Below, piece by piece: positions 6,847-10,614 of a DNA stretch of 10,614 bases (its first letter is position 1; every line of letters starts with the position of its first letter). The notes below the pieces were generated by a model, which saw only the letters and a list, made by a program, of their open reading frames with translations, did no database searches and was not told the origin of the DNA. The stretch is from the NCBI GenBank assembly GCA_039679805.1, contig JBDKUD010000100.1, forward strand, positions 1 to 10,614, written 5' to 3'. The position numbers and the translations under genes are program-made. The DNA is from JBDKUD01 sp039679805. Lineage in GTDB: Bacteria; Bacillota; Syntrophomonadia; Syntrophomonadales; Syntrophomonadaceae.

Positions 6847-6890
6847 ATTCCCACCCTGCTAGCCTCTGCCTTGCATCTGGCCGGCAGGTT

Positions 6891-6899
6891 TCACCTCCT
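6891..6899 (-). promoter_or_regulatory. Perfect Shine-Dalgarno sequence without a well-placed start, upstream of yidC
   Basis: AGGAGGTGA on the minus strand matches the full anti-Shine-Dalgarno complement, but the nearest ATG (6874-6876) is 17 nt past GGAGG and opens a five-codon frame (MQGRG) ending at TAG 6859-6861. That frame is the yidC frame, interrupted before the TTG start. It may drive a leader peptide coupled to yidC. Confidence 0.55.
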
Positions 6900-6947
6900 C
6901 AATTTAGAACAATTGGATAACACAGGTATATGCCCGCTAGTTACCGT

Positions 6948-7157
6948 TTAAGGTACCGGGTCATATCCTCCAGGATTAAAAGGATGACATCTGATAATTC
7001 TTTTAGCGGTTAACCATCCCCCTTTGATGACACCATACTTTTCGATGGCTTGTATGGAGTAGTTTGAACAGGAAGGATAGAAACGACAGGAAGGATTTTT
7101 AAAAAAGGCGGCTTTTTGGTATCCTTTTACAACAGCAATAACCAATTTCTTTAACAT
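6948..7157 (-). CDS. yidD: Membrane protein insertion efficiency factor YidD
   Basis: A 69-residue small protein that helps YidC-dependent membrane insertion, peripheral to the inner face of the membrane through an N-terminal amphipathic helix (family knowledge). Seen: MLKKLVIAVVKGYQ at the start, the conserved cysteine segment NPSCRFYPSCSNYS (residues 21-34, Cys24 and Cys30), YGVIKGGWLTAKRIIRCHPF (41-60, Cys57) and the C-terminal GGYDPVP. Full length for the family. Start ATG at 7157 overlaps the rnpA stop region by 7 nt, with GAGGAAAG inside rnpA as ribosome binding site. The order rnpA-yidD-yidC is the usual one. Confidence 0.96.
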   Translation of the reverse strand: MLKKLVIAVVKGYQKAAFFKNPSCRFYPSCSNYSIQAIEKYGVIKGGWLTAKRIIRCHPFNPGGYDPVP

Positions 7158-7486
7158 AAATTGGCTTTCCTCATAACTATATAAAAGTCGCGTACAAGCA
7201 GGTCAAATGCGGCACCATCAATATTCTGCCGTGCTACAATAACAATATCGTGCCCTTCTTTAAGTTTTCCCCAAGCGTTGTTAACAATAGCACGTAATTG
7301 TCTTTTAGCACGATTTCTAACTACAGCATTGCCTACTTTTTTGCTGGTTATAATACCACAGCGGTTCCTTCCTATATTGTTTTCGGTTATAAAAACAATT
7401 ATAAACCTTCCTGGAATTTTTTTACCATTTTTAAAGCTATTATTATAATCTCTACCCTTATTTATTCGTTTTTCTTTACTTAACAT
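7151..7486 (-). CDS. rnpA: Ribonuclease P protein component RnpA
   Basis: A 111-residue basic protein subunit of RNase P; it binds the catalytic RNA and the 5' leader of precursor tRNAs. Seen: the RNR motif region KVGNAVVRNRAKRQLR (50-65), preceded by the GIITSKK strand, and the EGHDIVIVARQN strand near 77-88. Length is normal for the family. ATG start with AGGAAGG (7493-7499) 6 nt upstream. It is the second gene of the operon behind rpmH; its last 7 nt overlap yidD. Confidence 0.96.
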   Translation of the reverse strand: MLSKEKRINKGRDYNNSFKNGKKIPGRFIIVFITENNIGRNRCGIITSKKVGNAVVRNRAKRQLRAIVNNAWGKLKEGHDIVIVARQNIDGAAFDLLVRDFYIVMRKANLC

Positions 7487-7506
7487 GAAAAACCTTCCTG
7501 ACAGGT

Positions 7507-7534
7507 AAAATAAAAGGCCGCTAAAAAAACGACC
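7507..7534 (-). terminator. Weak terminator/attenuator between rpmH and rnpA
   Basis: On the minus strand GGTCGT (7529-7534), beginning inside the rpmH stop codon, can pair with GCGGCC (7516-7521) around a loop of seven bases, mainly T, with two G-U pairs; TTTTATTTT follows. The stem is short, so partial termination is more likely than complete. This would give more rpmH than rnpA mRNA, in line with the different needs for L34 and RnpA. Confidence 0.5.
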
Positions 7535-7668
7535 TATGCAGAGATGGTTTTTCTTCCTTTTTTCCTTCTACTGGCTATTACTTTTCTGCCCCCGGCTGTA
7601 GCCATCCTCTGCCTAAATCCATGAACGGATTTTCGTTGTCTTCTTTTGGGTTGATAAGTTCTCTTCAT
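7534..7668 (-). CDS. rpmH: 50S ribosomal protein L34
   Basis: A 44-residue, very basic protein of the large ribosomal subunit. Translating the minus strand from ATG at 7668 gives MKRTYQPKRRQRKSVHGFRQ, continuing RMATAGGRKVIASRRKKG and ending RKTISA before TAG (7534-7536). MKRTYQPKxRxRxxxHGFRxRM...GRKVxxxRRxKGRKxL is the L34 pattern, and 44 residues is the usual length. GGGAGG (7681-7686) lies 12 nt upstream as the ribosome binding site. First gene of the minus-strand operon next to the origin. Confidence 0.98.
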   Translation of the reverse strand: MKRTYQPKRRQRKSVHGFRQRMATAGGRKVIASRRKKGRKTISA

Positions 7669-7708
7669 TTTAAAAAACAGCCTCCCTTATTTTTTCCAGC
7701 ACTTAATC

Positions 7709-7738
7709 ATTATATTGATATGAACCCCCAATTGTCAA
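7709..7738 (-). promoter_or_regulatory. rpmH: Sigma-A promoter of the rpmH operon
   Basis: On the minus strand TTGACA (7733-7738) and TATAAT (7709-7714), both perfect consensus hexamers, are 18 nt apart. Transcription would start near 7702 and reach rpmH after about 35 nt. Confidence 0.85.
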
Positions 7739-7791
7739 GATTTCTACCGCTTCTAATTTTTAACCAAATCTGTTATGATTATACTATATTT

Positions 7792-7820
7792 TTAGCATGA
7801 AATATATGCGTTTATATTAT
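7792..7820 (+). promoter_or_regulatory. dnaA: Candidate dnaA promoter
   Basis: TTAGCA (7792-7797) and TATTAT (7815-7820) are 17 nt apart, matching 4 and 5 of 6 consensus bases. Other AT-rich -10-like hexamers (for example TATACT at 7780-7785) occur nearby. DnaA boxes lie just downstream, which would allow autoregulation. Confidence 0.4.
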
Positions 7821-7846
7821 ATACTGTTTACTATTGGCTCGCCAGG

Positions 7847-7874
7847 ATATCCACAACTTATACACTTATAAACA
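7847..7874 (+). promoter_or_regulatory. Cluster of three near-consensus DnaA boxes
   Basis: Against TTATNCACA, ATATCCACA (7847-7855), TTATACACT (7858-7866) and TTATAAACA (7866-7874) each match at all but one position. All point the same way and are closely packed; the last two share one base. A weaker CCTTCCACA lies at 7880-7888. Confidence 0.65.
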
Positions 7875-7909
7875 ATACAGCCTTCCACAAACTAACAGGA
7901 GGAATCATA

Positions 7910-9220
7910 ATGGCCAACGATTTCGATTACTCATCCATCTGGAACAAGGTATTACAGTCTGTCCGTGAGGAAATAGGTCAGACCAGTTATGAAATATGGT
8001 TTCCGATGGTTAAATATAATACTTTCCGAAATGATAACGTTTATATAACGGTTCCCAATTCACTAACCCGGGAATGGATTGAGTCCCGCTATCTGGATAC
8101 GATTCAACAGAAATTTCGTGATCTTACTAACCAGAATACTACTATTATTCTCGGTACCGACCCAGTTCCGGAGAAGGATGGTCTATTGCCACCGTTAAAC
8201 CCTAAATACTCTTTTGACACCTTTGTGGTAGGAAACAGCAATCGCTTTGCCCATGCCGCATCTTTTGCGGTAGGTGAATCTCCATCCAAGGCTTATAATC
8301 CCCTGTTTGTTTACGGTGGGGTCGGATTGGGAAAAACTCATTTAATGCAGGCCATAGGCCATCATATTGCTAATAAATACCCGTCTTACTCGGTCATGTA
8401 TGTTTCTTCCGAGCAGTTTACTAATGAACTTATCAGTTCTATTAAAGATGACAATACTCCGGGTTTTCGTAATAAATATAGAAATATTGATGTACTTTTA
8501 ATAGATGATATACAATTTCTAGCTGGTAAAGAAAGAACCCAAGAAGAGTTTTTCCACACCTTCAATACTCTTTACGAATCTAACAAACAACTGGTTATTT
8601 CCAGTGACCGCCCTCCACGTAATATTCCAACTCTGGAGGACAGGCTTCGTTCTCGTTTTGAATGGGGACTTATAACTGATATTCAACCCCCTGATCTGGA
8701 AACCAGAATAGCAATATTAAGGAAAAAAGCACAAACCGATAATTTAAATATACCGTATGATATTCTTGATTACATAGCCAATTATATAGAATCTAATATT
8801 CGTGAACTGGAGGGGGCTCTTGTTCGCGTAGTAGCTTATGCTACAATAACGAAAATGCCCTTAAATATGACGACTGCCAGTGAGGCCTTAAAAGACATTT
8901 TACCTCCGCCGCGGCCTAAAAAAATAACCATCGAACAAATTCAAAAAGCAGTAGCCAGTTACTATCACCTCGAGTTAAGTGAATTATTATCCAAAAAACG
9001 TAATAAACAGCTGGTATATCCGCGACAAATAGCCATGTTTATATGCCGGAAGTTAACTGACGCTTCCTTTCCGCAACTAGGTGACCAGTTCGGTGGACGT
9101 GACCACACTACGGTAATGCATGCGGCAGAAAAAATAGATAAAGAGCTCCATGAGAATCCGGAACTTGAAAAAATCATTAACGAGCTGTGTAAAAAAGTCG
9201 ATCCTAACTATATAAAATGA
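7910..9220 (+). CDS. dnaA: Chromosomal replication initiator protein DnaA
   Basis: A 436-residue AAA+ ATPase that binds DnaA boxes, melts the origin and loads the replicative helicase. Seen: domain I about 1-80 (helicase/regulator contact), a very short domain II (about 83-97), domain III with Walker A GGVGLGKTH (136-144), Walker B VLLIDD (195-200), sensor I ISSDRPP (230-236), Box VII RLRSRFEWGL with the arginine finger (245-254) and sensor II IRELEGAL (297-304), and domain IV with the DNA-binding signature GGRDHTTVMHA (395-405). Complete. ATG start with AGGAGG (7897-7902) 7 nt upstream. The DnaA boxes ahead of it suggest autoregulation. dnaN follows after 137 nt. Confidence 0.99.
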   Translation: MANDFDYSSIWNKVLQSVREEIGQTSYEIWFPMVKYNTFRNDNVYITVPNSLTREWIESRYLDTIQQKFRDLTNQNTTIILGTDPVPEKDGLLPPLNPKYSFDTFVVGNSNRFAHAASFAVGESPSKAYNPLFVYGGVGLGKTHLMQAIGHHIANKYPSYSVMYVSSEQFTNELISSIKDDNTPGFRNKYRNIDVLLIDDIQFLAGKERTQEEFFHTFNTLYESNKQLVISSDRPPRNIPTLEDRLRSRFEWGLITDIQPPDLETRIAILRKKAQTDNLNIPYDILDYIANYIESNIRELEGALVRVVAYATITKMPLNMTTASEALKDILPPPRPKKITIEQIQKAVASYYHLELSELLSKKRNKQLVYPRQIAMFICRKLTDASFPQLGDQFGGRDHTTVMHAAEKIDKELHENPELEKIINELCKKVDPNYIK

Positions 9221-9241
9221 TAATTAGTCAACATCTTTATC

Positions 9242-9281
9242 AACCTAAAAAACCAGCTGTTGCCAGCGGCCCAAATAGGTT
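9242..9281. other. Imperfect hairpin in the dnaA-dnaN spacer
   Basis: AACCTA (9242-9247) can pair with TAGGTT (9276-9281), enclosing a GCTG/CAGC stem with loop TTGC (9256-9267). No proper T-run follows on the plus strand, so termination after dnaA is doubtful. Near-boxes TTATCAACC and TTTTCCACT in this spacer match the DnaA box at only 7 of 9 positions. Confidence 0.3.
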
Positions 9282-9357
9282 TTCCACTTTTGCACCGCTC
9301 CTACTACTATTACGGCTAACTGTTAATTAAGAATAAAAATATAAGGGGGTACGCCAG

Positions 9358-10497
9358 ATGAACTTCACTATAGACAAAAAAGAATTGTCAGCTCTCACCA
9401 CCATGGTACATCGGGCTGCATCTAACAAAAACACTATTCCTATTCTCTCCGGAATGTTACTGGAGGTATCTCATGACCACGGTCTTACCATGACAGCAAC
9501 CGACATGGAAATCGGCATAAAAGCTTCCTCAAAAAATATAGAAATTATTGAAGAAGGCTCTGTATTAGTTAATGCCTATTATTTTGCTGATTTTATTAAA
9601 TTGTTACCAGATACACCTATTTCCATACAATTAGACAAGGAAACTTCTAAATTAAATATCACTTATGGTCGTTCTTCAGGCTCAATAAATACCTACGCAC
9701 AACAGGAATATCCCGCTTTACCCATAAACAACATGGCGCACAGTTTTTCTATTTCTCAAGATATACTCAAAGAAGCCTTACGGAAAACTTCCCTGGCAGC
9801 AGCAGCCAGTCATTTTCGCCAGGTCTTCACCGGGGTTCTTTTTGATTTAGACAATCCTGAAGTATTAAAAGTAGTAGCTTCAGATACTCATCGCTTGGCT
9901 TATTTCTCCCACCCTATGGAACAACCTACGGAAAATCCGTTGCGTTTTATTATCCCACTGAGAACAGTCAATGAACTAACCAGGTTACTGGATGACTCTT
10001 CGCAAAAAATAGATATCGCTTTTACTGAAAACAATGTTATTTTCTATAATGACGACTTTTTACTGCTTTCCCGATTAATTGAAGGACAATATCCAAATTA
10101 CGAGCAGGTAATACCACCCAGCTTCAATACTCAAACGAAAATAGAAACTAAAATCTTGATTCAGAGTATGGAAAGAGCTCGTACTATGCCCATGGATAAC
10201 AAAGTCAAATTTCAACATTTTCAACTTTCCTTCAACGGCAACGAAGCAATTATCAACGCCTACTCGGAAATCATGGGAGAAATCGAAGAACATATTGAAA
10301 ATATGGAAATTGAAGGTGATGCCGATATTAAAATAGCCTTCAACACCAATTATTTTCTAGATATCGTTAAACTTCTGGCTTCTGAATGCAGCCAAATTTC
10401 TATAAGCTTTTCAGGATCATTAGGGCCAGCCTTAATAAAAAACCCTGAAAAAGAAGACTATATTTATATACTTGTTCCATTACGCACCACAAATTAA
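9358..10497 (+). CDS. dnaN: DNA polymerase III subunit beta (sliding clamp)
   Basis: A 379-residue ring-forming clamp that tethers DNA polymerase III and many repair proteins to DNA. Seen: N-terminal MNFTIDKKELSALTTMVHRA followed by PILSGMLLEV, TATDMEIGI near 42-50, YGRSSGSINTYAQQEYPALP near 103-122, the domain II segment SDTHRLAY with GQYPNYEQVIP near 240-250, and the C-terminal YILVPLRTTN, equivalent to the MPMR-type end of the family. Length is normal for three clamp domains. ATG start with AAGGGGG about 8 nt upstream. It lies between dnaA and recF, as usual. Confidence 0.98.
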   Translation: MNFTIDKKELSALTTMVHRAASNKNTIPILSGMLLEVSHDHGLTMTATDMEIGIKASSKNIEIIEEGSVLVNAYYFADFIKLLPDTPISIQLDKETSKLNITYGRSSGSINTYAQQEYPALPINNMAHSFSISQDILKEALRKTSLAAAASHFRQVFTGVLFDLDNPEVLKVVASDTHRLAYFSHPMEQPTENPLRFIIPLRTVNELTRLLDDSSQKIDIAFTENNVIFYNDDFLLLSRLIEGQYPNYEQVIPPSFNTQTKIETKILIQSMERARTMPMDNKVKFQHFQLSFNGNEAIINAYSEIMGEIEEHIENMEIEGDADIKIAFNTNYFLDIVKLLASECSQISISFSGSLGPALIKNPEKEDYIYILVPLRTTN

Positions 10498-10516
10498 AAG
10501 AGAGTGTTCGTTTAAT

Positions 10517-10614
10517 TTGAACCTAAAAATTATAAGCATAAGAAATTTCCGAAATATTGAAAGAATTGATTACTCGCCTGAACCAGGTCTAAATATACTG
10601 GTGGGTGATAACGC
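10517..10614 (+). CDS. recF: DNA replication and repair protein RecF (5' part, cut by window end)
   Basis: Only the first 32 codons are present: MNLKIISIRNFRNIERIDYS, then PEPGLNILVGDNA. This is the start of the RecF ABC-type ATPase; the Walker A loop (GxNxxGKT type) begins at GDNA just at the edge. RecF helps load RecA at gaps. The start is TTG at 10517, 19 nt after the dnaN stop; no in-frame ATG or GTG lies between, and the only ribosome-binding-like stretch is AAAGAGAG (10497-10504). No yaaA-like S4-domain gene intervenes. Confidence 0.88.
   Translation, partial: MNLKIISIRNFRNIERIDYSPEPGLNILVGDN

Larger units (their letters stand above)
7669..7909. other. oriC: Chromosomal origin region (oriC part upstream of dnaA)
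   Basis: The intergenic region between divergent rpmH and dnaA is AT-rich (especially 7755-7830) and holds a cluster of near-consensus DnaA boxes at its right end. In Firmicutes the origin normally lies here, often bipartite with the dnaA-dnaN spacer. Gene polarity switches at this point, in agreement with bidirectional replication from here. Confidence 0.75.

Overview
The window is a chromosomal replication-origin neighbourhood of a low-to-moderate G+C, Gram-positive (Firmicutes, probably clostridial) bacterium. The evidence is the divergent gene order noc-rsmG-mnmG-mnmE (minus) / jag-yidC-yidD-rnpA-rpmH (minus) / oriC / dnaA-dnaN-recF (plus), the Noc-type ParB next to rsmG, the Jag protein with KH and R3H domains, the short YidC and the strong AGGAGG ribosome binding sites. 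A member of the Syntrophomonas-like Clostridia is possible, but this rests on general protein resemblance recalled from memory.

Layout from left to right. Positions 12-3413 hold noc, rsmG and mnmG, tightly packed on the minus strand. Positions 3414-3794 are a non-coding stretch between mnmG and mnmE. Most of it is a 271-bp, visibly GC-richer element (3456-3726) bounded by 22-bp inverted repeats with one mismatch and filled with nested helices. It looks like a structured RNA or non-autonomous mobile element, possibly of the HEARO/OMEGA-RNA type. mnmE follows (3795-5174), with a 250-nt AT-rich leader that holds a heptamer tandem repeat and a small hairpin. A strong intrinsic terminator (5428-5450) closes the rpmH-rnpA-yidD-yidC-jag operon (5457-7668), which starts from a consensus sigma-A promoter (7709-7738). 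The origin/dnaA promoter region is 7669-7909, with three near-consensus DnaA boxes just before dnaA. dnaA (7910-9220), dnaN (9358-10497) and the first 98 bases of recF (from 10517) run rightward.

The genes act together in replication initiation and processivity (DnaA, DnaN, RecF), nucleoid/division coupling (Noc), ribosome and tRNA maturation (RpmH, RnpA, RsmG, MnmE, MnmG) and membrane protein biogenesis (YidC, YidD, with Jag/KhpB as RNA-binding partner). Transcription runs away from the origin on both sides, so all genes are co-directional with replication.

The genes are ordinary core genes. The items that stand out are the structured element between mnmE and mnmG, a perfect Shine-Dalgarno sequence ahead of yidC that is cut off from the coding frame by an in-frame TAG, and the repeat-bearing mnmE leader.
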